64,000 nucleotides of DNA from Burkholderia seminalis DSM 23518 (lineage in GTDB: Bacteria > Pseudomonadota > Gammaproteobacteria > Burkholderiales > Burkholderiaceae). The notes below the pieces were generated by a model. That model was not told where the DNA came from. It saw only the letters and a list, made by a program, of their open reading frames with translations, and ran no database searches. Position numbers and translations under genes: made by a program. The DNA is taken from the NCBI RefSeq assembly GCF_902832885.1, contig NZ_CADFDK010000012.1, positions 150,259 through 214,258 on the forward strand, written 5' to 3'. Shown here one piece after another: positions 18,038 to 28,437 of this stretch. Each line of letters opens with the position of its first letter. Within the stretch, counting starts at the first letter, position 1.

Positions 18038-18802
18038 ATGGAAATCGATCTGAATGCCGATCTCGGCGAAGGATGCGGATCCGACGAGGCGCTGCTCGAC
18101 CTCGTCACGTCGGCGAACATCGCATGCGGCTGGCATGCGGGCGGCGCGAACGCGATGCGCGACTGCGTGCGCTGGGCCGTGCAGAAAGGCGTGTCGATCG
18201 GCGCGCACCCGAGCTTTCACGATCCGGAGAATTTCGGCCGCAAGGAAATGCAGCTGCCGGCCGGCGACATCTACGCGGGCGTGCTGTACCAGCTCGGCGC
18301 GCTGTCGGCGATCGCGCAGGCCGAAGGCGGGCGCATCGCGCACGTGAAACCGCACGGCGCGCTGTACAACCAGGCCGCGCGCGACCCGATGATCGCCGAT
18401 GCGGTGGTGTCCGCGATCCACGACTTCGATCCGTCGCTCGCGGTGTTCGGGCTCGCGAACAGCGTGTTCGTCGCGGCCGCGCGGCATGCGGGGCTCGCCG
18501 CGGTGGAAGAAGTGTTCGCCGACCGCGGCTACCGCGCGGACGGCTCGCTCGTGCCGCGCAGCCAGCCCGGCGCGTTGATCGACGATGAGGACGCGGTGCT
18601 CGCGCGCACGCTCGACATGGTGCGCAACCGGCAGGTGCGTGCCTTGAGCGGCGAATGGGTGCCGCTCAACGCGCAGACCGTCTGCCTGCACGGCGACGGG
18701 CCGCATGCGCTGGCGTTCGCGAAACGGATTCGCGCGGCGCTGGAGGCCGCCGGCGTCGACGTGGTGGCCCCCGGCGCGCTGCAGGCCGACGAAGGCGCGT
18801 AA
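18038..18802 (+). CDS. pxpA: 5-oxoprolinase subunit PxpA (LamB/YcsF family)
   Basis: A 254-residue polysaccharide-deacetylase-fold subunit that activates 5-oxoproline in the PxpABC complex. It begins [20 protein letters not shown] and carries [32 protein letters not shown] and [22 protein letters not shown], all diagnostic. GACGAGGAAC provides a ribosome site before the ATG at 18038. A strong terminator follows 32 nt after the stop, ending the operon. Confidence 0.95.
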   Translation: MEIDLNADLGEGCGSDEALLDLVTSANIACGWHAGGANAMRDCVRWAVQKGVSIGAHPSFHDPENFGRKEMQLPAGDIYAGVLYQLGALSAIAQAEGGRIAHVKPHGALYNQAARDPMIADAVVSAIHDFDPSLAVFGLANSVFVAAARHAGLAAVEEVFADRGYRADGSLVPRSQPGALIDDEDAVLARTLDMVRNRQVRALSGEWVPLNAQTVCLHGDGPHALAFAKRIRAALEAAGVDVVAPGALQADEGA

Positions 18803-18833
18803 CGCGCATCGTCATCTCGGCCGCCCAAAAGAA

Positions 18834-18856
18834 AAAAGCGCCCTCGTGGCGCTTTT
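18834..18856 (+). terminator. Rho-independent terminator of pxpBCA
   Basis: AAAAGCGCC (18834-18842), loop CTCGT, GGCGCTTTT (18848-18856): a perfect 9-bp stem ending in a T run, 32 nt after pxpA. Confidence 0.85.
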
Positions 18857-19347
18857 CCGTTGGCGCAATCGCTGCGGCTTCGCCGTCTGTCGATTCGCCC
18901 CCCGAAACCGTCTTTCGACGGGACCGGAAAAATATTCCGGATTAAAAAACGTCCGCCGCCGCCCGATCACTGCCTTCCCCGGTCAGACGACGGAGCGTCG
19001 CTTATCCGCAAGTCGGCCTGCATGTATTGTTGTTGTCCGACGATGATTGGCCCCGCCGTACATGCAGACACTTCCGCGGCCGACACGTGTGCACCACGTG
19101 CCGGCAACGCGCTCACCCCGCGCTTTGTTTTCTGCTACCCCGTAGAACTTTTTCTATTCTTTTCAATTTTTCAACTTGTGGATCGAAGAATAGATATTGG
19201 CGGAACGGGATGTCAATCGTTTGAAACGCTATTTTCCGACGAATCGAGGGTTTTCCTTATCGAATCGCGTGTACAAACAAGCGTTTGACGTGGCCCGAAC
19301 GACGTCGATCAAACAGGGGAGGATCGGTTCGGGCGCGACGGCGGCGA
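18857..19347. other. Gene-free convergent gap, locally AT-rich
   Basis: About 490 nt between the pxp terminator and the stop of the TraB/GumN gene. It includes segments much poorer in GC than the rest of the window (about 18928-18950, 19135-19200 and 19230-19265). I find no convincing ORF: an open frame at 18860-19288 has poor codon bias and no family character. No hairpin-terminator for the minus-strand gene is obvious. Possible small RNA or remnant DNA. Confidence 0.4.
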
Positions 19348-20485
19348 TCAGTTCGCGTCGACCCTGTAACCTTGTTGACGCAACAATTCGAGCACGCCGC
19401 GCGGGCCGCCCAGATGCAGCGCGCCGATCGCGACGAACAGCGGCCGGTTCGGCGCGGCGATTGCAGTCATCCGTGCAACGAAGCGCCGGTTGCGCTCGTA
19501 CACGATCTTGTTGTCGATCGACGCCGACAGCACCTTCGAACGCGCGAGCCGCTCGCTCTTCGCGACGGCCCACGCGGAGAGCGCGTCGGCGTCTCCAATT
19601 CGCCACAGCCGGTGCAGCGCCTTGATGTCGTCGGCGTTCTGCGCGGGTGTCTGCACCATGTCCTGCGCGAGCATCTCGCGCTGCTCGGCCAGCGTCAGCC
19701 CGGTGAACGCGCGCATCTGTTCGGCGAGCGTCTCGAGCCCGATCACGCGGCCGCCCTTCTTCTTCAGGAACACGTTCTGCAGCTGGGCCTCGGTGCCGTA
19801 TTCGGTCTGCAGGCCGGCCGACAGCGAATCGTAGGTCTCGACGACGAGCGCCGCGAGCCACGGCCGCATCTTGCGGATCTCGGCGAGCGCGGCCGGGTTG
19901 CCGCGCAGGCGTGCCGCGAGCCGCTGCCACAACGGCTCGGGCAGCAGGCGTTGCAGGCACGGGTAGCGGCACACGCCGTACTTCGACACGTCGTCCTGCG
20001 ATTCGAGCAGATCGTCGGGCGACAGTTCGAGCGCAAGCGTCGGCGACGCGGCGAGCGCCGCCAGGATGCGCGGCCGGAACGGCTGCGCGCTCGGGTAATC
20101 GGACGGGTCGCCGGTATGCAGCGTGCCGAGCACGTACAGCGTGACGTTACCCTTGGTCGCGACGTAGAACGGCATGCGCGCGGGCTGCACGCGCACGGTG
20201 CCGCGCGACACCGTGCCGTCCGATACGGACGGCGCGTGGAAGCCCGGCAGGCTCATGCCGGGCGGCGGGACTTGCGACGGATGGATCGGTGACGTGGCCG
20301 GCGCGCGCCCTTCGGCGCGCGCGGATTCGACGGGAACCACGAGGCTGGCCGCCACGCACGCGCCGGCCAGCGCCGCGCCCGTGACGGTACGCACGCTCCA
20401 GCGCCGCGCGTCGCGGTACGCGCGCATCACGCGCGCCCCGCTTGCCCCCGCACGGCGCACGCCGGACACGCGCGCCGCCAACGCT

Positions 20486-20493
<8 letters not shown>
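19348..20493 (-). CDS. TraB/GumN family protein
   Basis: A 381-residue protein of the TraB/GumN superfamily, members of which are thought to be metal-dependent proteases; the bacterial role is poorly defined. A hydrophobic stretch near residues 37-55 after basic residues suggests a signal peptide or anchor. Conserved sites are the GTLH motif (VTLYVLGTLHTGD), ALELSPDD, and the late AIGALHLGGPRGVLELL. The start ATG lies inside the end of dppF (8-base overlap), so translation is probably coupled to the dpp operon; an ATG at 20427 is an alternative. Confidence 0.82.
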
Positions 20494-21495
<1,002 letters not shown>

Positions 21496-21499
<4 letters not shown>

Positions 21500-22497
21500 C
21501 GTGCGCCTCCCGTCAGGTCGAGGTTGGAAACATTGAGCGGCTTGATGCAGCGCGCGCGCATCGCATCGTTGCCCGGCACCAGCGTGTCGAGCGCCGGCCG
21601 CGCCTTGCGGCAATCGTCGACGACGTACTTGCAGCGCGGCGCGAACAGGCACCCGGACGGGCGATCATCGCGGCCCGGCACCATGCCCGGCAATGCGGCA
21701 AGGCGACGCGCCCCCTGATTGTGCTCGGGAATCGCGGCGAGCAGCGCTTCGGTGTACGGATGATGCGGCGCACGGAAGATGTCGGGCACGCTGTTGGTCT
21801 CGATGATCTCGCCCGCGTACATCACCGCGACGCGCTGCGCGACCTCCGACACCACGGCCAGGTCGTGCGAGATCAGCACGAGCGCCATCCCGCGCTCCTT
21901 CTGCAGCTTCACGAGCAGATCCATGATCTGCGCCTGGATCGTCACGTCGAGCGCGGTGGTCGGCTCGTCGGCGATCAGGAGCTTCGGGTTGCATGCGACG
22001 GCCATCGCGATCATCACGCGCTGGTTCATCCCGCCCGACATCTGGTGCGGGAACGACGCGATGCGGTTCTTCGCGTCGGGAATGCCGACCTGGTCGAGCA
22101 GTTCGAGCGCGCGCCGGTTCAGCGCGTCGCCGCGCAGCCCTTCGTGCAGCTTCAGCACCTCCTTGATCTGGTAGCCGACCGTGTAGCTCGGGTTCAGGCT
22201 CGTCAGCGCGTCCTGGAACACCATCGCGATGTCCTTGCCGACGATCTTGCGGCGCGCCTTCGGCGACGCCTTCAGCAGGTCGACGCCGTTGAACGTGACC
22301 TCGTCGGCCGTCACCTTGCCCGGCGCGTCGATCAGGCCCATCAGCGCCATCATCGTCACGCTCTTGCCCGAGCCCGATTCGCCGACGACGCCCACCACCT
22401 CGCCCGGCGCGATCGACAGGTTGATCCGGTCGACGGCAGGCAGGCCGTTGAAATTCACCGCGAGATTGCGGATGGTCAGAAGAGTGCTCATGGTCAT
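21496..22497 (-). CDS. dppD: Dipeptide ABC transporter ATP-binding protein DppD
   Basis: Partner ATPase of DppF, 333 residues. Walker [18 protein letters not shown], signature [15 protein letters not shown], Walker [13 protein letters not shown], and the C-terminal cysteine cluster [19 protein letters not shown] that may hold an iron-sulfur cluster, as reported for some Dpp/Opp ATPases. The start at 22497 overlaps the dppC stop (ATGA); an ATG at 22491 is two codons further in. Confidence 0.93.
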
Positions 22498-23411
22498 GCC
22501 ATCCGTTTCAGTTTGGGATCGAGCGCGTCGCGCAGCCCGTCGCCGAGCAGGTTGATCGCGAGCACCGAAATCAGGATCGACAGGCCCGGCATCGTCACGA
22601 TCCACCACGCGTTGTCGATGTAGTCGCGCGCGGAGGCCAGCATCGCGCCCCACTCGGCGGTCGGCGGCTGCACGCCGAGGCCGAGGAAGCCGAGCGCGGC
22701 CGCGTCGAGGATCGCCGACGAGAAGCCGAGCGTCGCCTGCACGATCAGCGGCGCCGTGCAGTTGGGCAGCACCTGCGAGAACATCAGGCGCAGCGTGCCG
22801 GCACCGGCCACGCGCGACGCCGTCACGTATTCCTTCTGCAGCTCGCCGAGCGCCGATGCGCGCGTGAGGCGCACGTAGGCCGGCAGCGCGACGATCGCGA
22901 TCGCGAACATCGTGTTGGTGAGGCCCGGGCCGATGATCGCGACGACCGCGACCGCGAGCAGCAGCGACGGCAGCGCGAGCAGCACGTCCATGATGCGCAT
23001 CACGGGCGTGTCGGCCCACTTCTGGAAGAACGCGGCGACGAGCCCGAGCACGATGCCCGGGATCAGTGCGAGCACGACCGACACGAAGCCGATCCAGAAC
23101 GACATCCGCGCGCCGAACATCAGCCGCGAAAGGATGTCGCGGCCCGCTTCGTCGGTGCCGAGGATGAATTGCCAGTTGCCGCCGGCGAGCCACGCGGGCG
23201 GGATCTTCACGTAGTCGCGGTATTGTTCGACCGGGCTGTGCGGCGCGATCAGCGGCGCGAGCAGCGCGACGAGGATCAGCACGATCACGACGATGCCGGC
23301 GCCGACGGCGCCGCGGTTGCGCGAGAAGTTGGCCCAGAACTCGCGCAGCGCGAGCGCACGGCCGCCGGCCGGCGCGGATTCGGTCGGCAGGGTATTTTGC
23401 AGATTGCTCAT
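22494..23411 (-). CDS. dppC: Dipeptide ABC transporter permease DppC
   Basis: Inner-membrane permease of 305 residues with an N-terminal OppC-type segment ([34 protein letters not shown]), six predicted membrane helices, and the EAA-like loop [20 protein letters not shown]. It forms the channel with DppB. It lies 4 nt after dppB and overlaps dppD. Confidence 0.94.
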   Translation of the reverse strand: MSNLQNTLPTESAPAGGRALALREFWANFSRNRGAVGAGIVVIVLILVALLAPLIAPHSPVEQYRDYVKIPPAWLAGGNWQFILGTDEAGRDILSRLMFGARMSFWIGFVSVVLALIPGIVLGLVAAFFQKWADTPVMRIMDVLLALPSLLLAVAVVAIIGPGLTNTMFAIAIVALPAYVRLTRASALGELQKEYVTASRVAGAGTLRLMFSQVLPNCTAPLIVQATLGFSSAILDAAALGFLGLGVQPPTAEWGAMLASARDYIDNAWWIVTMPGLSILISVLAINLLGDGLRDALDPKLKRMA

Positions 23412-23415
23412 GGAA

Positions 23416-24426
23416 TTACCTCGTGTGGCGGATGCGCGGATTCAGCACGCCGTACAGCAGGTCGACGACCAGGTTCACGACGATCACGAGCGTCGCGATC
23501 AACAGGATGCCGCCCTGGACGACCGGATAGTCGCGGCGGCCGATCGCATCGATCAGCCACTTGCCGACACCGGGCCACGAAAAGAGCGTCTCGGTCAGCA
23601 CCGCGCCCGCGAGCAGCGTGCCGATCTGCAGGCCGATCACGGTGACGACCGGGATCAGCGCGTTGCGCAGCGCATGCACGACGACCACGCGCACGGGCGA
23701 CAGCCCCTTCGCGCGTGCGGTGCGGATGTAATCCTCGCGCAGCACTTCGAGCATCGACGAGCGCGTCATCCGCGCGATCACCGCGAGCGGGATCGTGCCG
23801 AGCACGATCGCGGGCAGGATCAGGTGGCTGACCGCCGACTTGAACGAGCCTTCGTCCGGCGCGAGCAGCGCGTCGATCAGCATGAAGCCCGTCGGATGCG
23901 GGAAATCGTATTCGACGGCGATGCGCCCCGACACGGGCGTCCAGCCGAGGTACGACGAAAAGACCATGATGAGGATCAGCCCCCACCAGAAGATCGGCAT
24001 CGAGTAACCGGTGAGCGCGGTCCCCATCACGCCGTGGTCGATCACCGAGCCGCGCCGCAGCGCGGCGATCACGCCGGCCGGCAGCCCGACCGCGAGCGCG
24101 AACACGAGCGCGCACAGCGACAGCTCGACGGTCGCCGGGAAGCGCGCGAAGAATTCGCCCGCGACGCTCGTGTTGGTGATGATCGAGGTGCCGAGGTCGC
24201 CATGCAGCGCCCGGCCGATGTAGTGGATGTACTGCATGGGCAGCGGCTGGTCGAGCCCGAGGCGTTTCATCGCCTCCGCATGCATCGCGGGATCGACGCC
24301 ACGCTCGCCCATCATCACTTCGATGGGGTCGCCCGGTATCAGGTGAATCAGCGCAAACGCCAGGATGGTAATGCCGATGAAGGTCGGGATCACCATGCCC
24401 ACGCGGCGCAACACGAATCTGAACAT
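23416..24426 (-). CDS. dppB: Dipeptide ABC transporter permease DppB
   Basis: Inner-membrane permease of 336 residues. The start MFRFVLRRVGMVIPTFIGIT and the GDPIEVMMGERG loop are typical of DppB/OppB, with the cytoplasmic coupling loop SSMLEVLREDYIRTARAKGLS. It is separated from dppA by 110 nt that contain a stem-loop, while dppB to dppF are tightly packed. Confidence 0.95.
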   Translation of the reverse strand: MFRFVLRRVGMVIPTFIGITILAFALIHLIPGDPIEVMMGERGVDPAMHAEAMKRLGLDQPLPMQYIHYIGRALHGDLGTSIITNTSVAGEFFARFPATVELSLCALVFALAVGLPAGVIAALRRGSVIDHGVMGTALTGYSMPIFWWGLILIMVFSSYLGWTPVSGRIAVEYDFPHPTGFMLIDALLAPDEGSFKSAVSHLILPAIVLGTIPLAVIARMTRSSMLEVLREDYIRTARAKGLSPVRVVVVHALRNALIPVVTVIGLQIGTLLAGAVLTETLFSWPGVGKWLIDAIGRRDYPVVQGGILLIATLVIVVNLVVDLLYGVLNPRIRHTR

Positions 24427-24463
24427 GATGCGTCTCGTATTTTCTTGTGGGAAATGTGCGACC

Positions 24464-24494
24464 GGCGACGGGAAGCTTTTGGCCTCCCGCCGCC
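24464..24494 (-). repeat. Intercistronic stem-loop between dppA and dppB
   Basis: Arms at 24464-24475 and 24483-24494 pair at 10 of 12 positions around a 7-nt loop. Placed after the binding-protein gene and before the permeases, it could protect the dppA message or dampen readthrough. No T-tract follows on the minus strand. Confidence 0.5.
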
Positions 24495-24536
24495 GGATGA
24501 GTTAGCCGGTCTTCGCGACAGCTTACGACAGGCGCG

Positions 24537-26165
24537 TTACTTCACGCTAACACCGTCGAAGCGGGCATAGCCGAGCGGTTCGATACGCATGTCGACCACG
24601 TTCTTGCGCACCGGCTGGTAGACCGTCGAGTTCGCGATCGGCGAGAACGGCAGCTGTTGCGCGAAGATCTGCTGGGCCTGCGTGTAGAGCTTCGTCCGGG
24701 CGTCCTGGCCCGTCGTCGTGCGGCCCTTCTGGACCAGCTCGTCGAACGGCTTGTAGCACCAGTGCGAGAAGTTGTTGCCCTTGATCGCCTCGCAGCCGAG
24801 CAGCGTGCCGAGCCAGTTGTCCGGATCGCCGTTGTCGCCCGTCCAGCCGATCAGCATCGTATCCTGCTCGCCCGTGTGCGCGCGCTTGATGTACTCGCCC
24901 CACTCGTACGTGACGATCTTCGCCTTCACGCCGATCTTCGCCCAGTCGGCCTGGATCATCTCGGCCATCAGGCGGGCGTTCGGGTTGTACGCGCGCTGCA
25001 CGGGCATCGCCCACAGCGTGATCTCGAAACCGTTCGGGAAGCCTGCCTTCGCGAGCAGCGCCTTCGCCTTCGCGGTGTCGTAGGCGGCCATCTTCAGGTT
25101 CTTGTCGTACGACCATTGGGTCGGCGGCATCGGCGCGGTCGCGGCCTGGCCGGCGCCCTGGTAGACGGACTCGAGGATCGCCTTCTTGTTGATCGCCATG
25201 TCGAGCGCCTGACGCACTTCGAGCTTGTCGACCGGCTTGTGCTCGACGTTGTACGCGAGGTAGCCGAGGTTGAAGCCCGCCTGCGACGGCATGTCGACGT
25301 TCGCGTCGGCCTTCAGCGTCGCAATGTCGGCCGGACGCGGATAGCTCATCACCTGGCATTCGTTGCGCTTGATCTTCTGCACTCGCACGCCCGGATCCGG
25401 CGTGATCGAGAAGATCAGCTTCGACAGCTTCACTTCGCCCTTCTTCCAGTAATCAGGATTGCCGTCGAAACGGATCGTCGCGTCCTTCGTGTAGCTGCGG
25501 AAGATGAACGGGCCCGTGCCGATCGGCTTCTGGTTGATGTCGGCGGCCTTGCCGGCCTTCATCAGCTGGTCGCCGTATTCGGCCGACAGGATCGATGCGA
25601 ATTCCATCGCCATGTTCTGGATGAACGGCGCATTCGGCTCGGCCAGCGTGAACTTCACGGTGTACGGATCGACCTTCTCGACCTTCGTGATCAGCTTGTC
25701 GAGGCCCATGTCGGTGAAGTACGGGAACGACACCGGGTACGCCTTGCGGAACGCCTGGTTCGGATCGAGCATGCGCTCGAACGTGAACAGCACGTCGTCC
25801 GCGTTGAATTCGCGCGTCGGCTTGAAGAAGTCGGTCGTGTGGAACTTCACGCCGTGGCGCAGATGGAACGTATACACCTTGCCGTCGGACGACACGTCCC
25901 ACTTCTCGGCAAGGCCCGGCTCGACCTTCGTGCCGCCGCGCTCGAATTCGACGAGACGGTTGTAGACGGTGAACGTGGCGGCGGTGAAATCGACGCCGGT
26001 CGTGAATTGCGCGGAATCGAAACCCGCCGGGCTGCCTTCTGAGCAGTAGACGAGCGTTTTGTTCGGGATCTGTGCGAATGCAGAGCCCGCGACGCCGAGC
26101 GATGCCGCTGCCACGCCTGCAATGGCTGTAACACGCAGGGTGTGCAACAGACGGTTGTATTCCAT
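24537..26165 (-). CDS. dppA: Periplasmic dipeptide-binding protein DppA
   Basis: Captures di- and tripeptides in the periplasm for the DppBCDF importer. The 542-residue precursor has a signal peptide ending GSAFA (about residue 35). The mature part is close to E. coli DppA: KTLVYCSEGSPAGFD, FTFERMLDPNQ, NPIGTGPF-like PIGTGPFIFRSY, RNECQVMSYPRPADI, VYQGAG, and the run LWAMPVQRAYNPNARLMAEM followed by YEWGEYIKRA and GWTGDNGDPDN. A very strong GGAGGAAAC ribosome site precedes the ATG. Confidence 0.96.
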   Translation of the reverse strand: MEYNRLLHTLRVTAIAGVAAASLGVAGSAFAQIPNKTLVYCSEGSPAGFDSAQFTTGVDFTAATFTVYNRLVEFERGGTKVEPGLAEKWDVSSDGKVYTFHLRHGVKFHTTDFFKPTREFNADDVLFTFERMLDPNQAFRKAYPVSFPYFTDMGLDKLITKVEKVDPYTVKFTLAEPNAPFIQNMAMEFASILSAEYGDQLMKAGKAADINQKPIGTGPFIFRSYTKDATIRFDGNPDYWKKGEVKLSKLIFSITPDPGVRVQKIKRNECQVMSYPRPADIATLKADANVDMPSQAGFNLGYLAYNVEHKPVDKLEVRQALDMAINKKAILESVYQGAGQAATAPMPPTQWSYDKNLKMAAYDTAKAKALLAKAGFPNGFEITLWAMPVQRAYNPNARLMAEMIQADWAKIGVKAKIVTYEWGEYIKRAHTGEQDTMLIGWTGDNGDPDNWLGTLLGCEAIKGNNFSHWCYKPFDELVQKGRTTTGQDARTKLYTQAQQIFAQQLPFSPIANSTVYQPVRKNVVDMRIEPLGYARFDGVSVK

Positions 26166-26220
26166 GTTTCCTCCAGGTCTCCAGATCGGAACCGTTCCCG
26201 CCAGGGTCCGGCGTACGCGG

Positions 26221-26250
26221 ATATTACTTGAGCTAGCGATGCTGCAACAA
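26221..26250 (-). promoter_or_regulatory. Probable dppA promoter
   Basis: On the minus strand TTGTTG (26250-26245), 18-nt spacer, TAATAT (26226-26221), giving a leader of roughly 50 nt to the strong ribosome site of dppA. The remainder of 26251-26489 holds no gene; it has two CGTTTTGC direct repeats 24 bp apart (26421 and 26445), the second inside the inverted repeat CGTTT-TGCG-AAACG (26445-26458). Confidence 0.5.
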
Positions 26251-26489
26251 GCTGGAGAAAAAACTCTTCTCGACGCCCTTGCGCGGGTTTTTGCCGATGT
26301 TTCGCCCCCGCGGGAAATGCGAGAACGCGCGCGAACGGCAGATCCGTTCATCCGGCGCAAGTTTCGTTCGACAACTAAACAATTCGGGCGCGAACGCGTG
26401 GGGGCGGCGGCTGTTTTCATCGTTTTGCCACCCGTCCATCATTGCGTTTTGCGAAACGATCCGATGACCGTCCTCGATCCGTCATGCGA

Positions 26490-27797
26490 TCACGCCGGCG
26501 CATCGAGGTCGGCGCTGCGCGCGGGCACGAACGCGACCGCGACGATCGACAGCGCGATGCCGGCCATCACGTAGTAGGTCGGCGCGAGCGGCGTGCCCGT
26601 GACCTTGATCAGCCACGTGACGATGAACTGCCCGAAGCCGCCGAACAGCATCACCGCGACGTTGTATGCGATCGACAGCCCGGTCGAGCGCACGTTGGCC
26701 GGGAACAGCTCGGCGATCATCGCGCCGAACGGCCCGTAGTAGCCCGCGAGCGTCACCGACAGCACGGCCTGCACCGCGATCAGCCGCCCGATGCTCGGCG
26801 CCGCGTCGAGCCACGCGAACAGCGGATACATCAGCGCGAGCGTCAGCACCAGCGACCACAGCGACAGCCCCTTGCGGCCGATGCGGTCGGACCATGCGCC
26901 CGCGACCGGCGACAACACCATCAGCAGCAGGTTGCCGACGATGACCGCGTAGAACGATTCCGCGTACGGCAGCTTCAGCTGTTTCACCGCGAAGGTCGGC
27001 AGATAGCTGATCAGCACGTAGATCGTCACCGTCAGCGCGATCACCGAGCCGAGCCCGCACAGCACCTCGCGCGGGTGGCGCGTGAACACTTCGCCGAGCG
27101 TCGCGCGGCGCGCGCTCTGCTGCGCATGCAGGAACGCCTCGGAATCGGCGAGATGGCGGCGGATGTAGAAGCCGATCGGGCCGATCAGGAGCCCGAGGAC
27201 GAACGGCACGCGCCAGCCCCAGCTGCGCAGCGCGTCGTGCGACAGCCCGCGCGTGACGGCCGCGCCGACGAGCGCGCCGATCAGCAGCGCGGCCGCCTGG
27301 CTCGCCATCTGCCAGCTGCCGTAGAAGCCGCGTTTCGAGAACGGCGCGGCTTCGATCAGCAGCGCCGTCGCGCTGCCGAATTCGCCGCCCGCGGAAAAGC
27401 CCTGCAGCAGCCGGCCGAGCACGATCAGGATCGGGCCGCCGATGCCGATCGCCGCATAGGGCGGCGCGATCGCGAGCAGGAAGATGCCGGCGGTCATCAG
27501 CAGGATCACGAGCGACAGCGCGGCCTTGCGGCCCGCGCGATCCGCGTACAGCCCGAACACGATGCCGCCGATCGGGCGCATGAAGAACGCGACGCCGAAC
27601 GTCGCGGTGGTGAGGAGCAGCGACGAGTATTCGCTGGAGGTCGGGAAGAACAGCTCGGCGATCACGACGGTCATGAAGCCGAACACCGTGAAGTCGTACC
27701 ACTCGAGCGCGTTGCCGATCACGGCGGCGGCCACCGCGCGGCGGTTCAGCGCACGCTCGGGCCGCACCGTTTTGGTTGAATTCGCAATCGTCGCCAT
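26490..27797 (-). CDS. MFS transporter, metabolite:H+ symporter (MHS) type
   Basis: A 435-residue inner-membrane permease with 12 predicted helices. The N-terminus VIGNALEWYDFTVFGFMTVVIAELFFP and the loop GLYADRAGRKAALSLVILLM are typical of the MHS subfamily (citrate, proline/betaine, alpha-ketoglutarate symporters); the RLLQGFSAGGEFGSATALLIE motif supports this. The substrate, most likely an organic acid, cannot be assigned. A 191-nt gap with a terminator separates it from the upstream HiPIP gene. Confidence 0.88.
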   Translation of the reverse strand: MATIANSTKTVRPERALNRRAVAAAVIGNALEWYDFTVFGFMTVVIAELFFPTSSEYSSLLLTTATFGVAFFMRPIGGIVFGLYADRAGRKAALSLVILLMTAGIFLLAIAPPYAAIGIGGPILIVLGRLLQGFSAGGEFGSATALLIEAAPFSKRGFYGSWQMASQAAALLIGALVGAAVTRGLSHDALRSWGWRVPFVLGLLIGPIGFYIRRHLADSEAFLHAQQSARRATLGEVFTRHPREVLCGLGSVIALTVTIYVLISYLPTFAVKQLKLPYAESFYAVIVGNLLLMVLSPVAGAWSDRIGRKGLSLWSLVLTLALMYPLFAWLDAAPSIGRLIAVQAVLSVTLAGYYGPFGAMIAELFPANVRSTGLSIAYNVAVMLFGGFGQFIVTWLIKVTGTPLAPTYYVMAGIALSIVAVAFVPARSADLDAPA

Positions 27798-27906
27798 GCG
27801 TGTGTCGTCCTCGTGAATTCACCGTATCGGGCGGCGCGTCGCGCGGGTGGGCCGCGGCGCGCAGGTTTGCAGCGAGTGTAGAAAGCGACGGAACCGTTTT
27901 CAAGCA

Positions 27907-27942
27907 ATAAAAAACGCCCGCCATCGTTCGACGGCGGGCGTT
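27907..27942 (-). terminator. Rho-independent terminator after the HiPIP gene
   Basis: AACGCCCGCC (27913-27922) pairs perfectly with GGCGGGCGTT (27933-27942). On the minus strand the stem runs into TTTTTTATT, so it ends the HiPIP transcript. Confidence 0.85.
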
Positions 27943-27988
27943 GTGCGGTTTTCGCCACAATGCGGCATCGCACGATGCCGCACGGGCC

Positions 27989-28300
27989 TCAACCCATCTT
28001 CGAGAAGGCGCTGCACCAGCCCTTCGCCGACACCTGCTTGCCGGGGAAGGCGCCGCACGGGCCCGAAGCCGAGCCCTTCTTGCCCTGGTACAGCATGCAG
28101 GCCGCGCAATCCTGGCCCGCGGCGTATTTCGGGTACTTCGTCTTGTCGACCTTGGTGGCATCGGCCTTGTAGCCGAGCGCCACGGCGGTCGGATCCGTCT
28201 CCGACAGCATCGGCGCATCGGCCAGCGCTTCGCGCGACAGCGCCAGCGCGGACACGGCACCAATGCTCGTAATCAGGAAACTCCGACGGGATGTTTTCAT
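27989..28300 (-). CDS. High-potential iron-sulfur protein (HiPIP), Tat-exported
   Basis: Small periplasmic electron carrier with one 4Fe-4S cluster cycling at high potential. The 103-residue precursor has a twin-arginine signal (MKTSRRSFLITS, hydrophobic core, cleavage near ALA-DAP at 28). The four ligands are Cys65, Cys68, Cys82 and Cys96 (C-x2-C-x13-C-x13-C), followed by the typical GWCSAF end. In non-phototrophic betaproteobacteria such proteins are thought to donate to terminal oxidases; here no partner gene is adjacent. A GGAG lies 9 nt before the ATG and a terminator follows. Confidence 0.93.
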   Translation of the reverse strand: MKTSRRSFLITSIGAVSALALSREALADAPMLSETDPTAVALGYKADATKVDKTKYPKYAAGQDCAACMLYQGKKGSASGPCGAFPGKQVSAKGWCSAFSKMG

Positions 28301-28437
28301 GGGGGACTCGCTCCAACGTTATCGATTTGAAAGCTGTTCTGGCGACAGCCGTTCGACAGAATAACGCTCAAGCGAATAAATGTGCGCGCCGAAATTCCGG
28401 AGATAAGGGATTTCGCACTGCCGTCACGCGCGCCGCG

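Noticed and set aside
18860-19288. A 142-codon plus-strand frame in the convergent gap after pxpA
   Set aside because: Starts next to the terminator, mixed composition with many Cys and Phe, no ribosome site and poor third-position bias.
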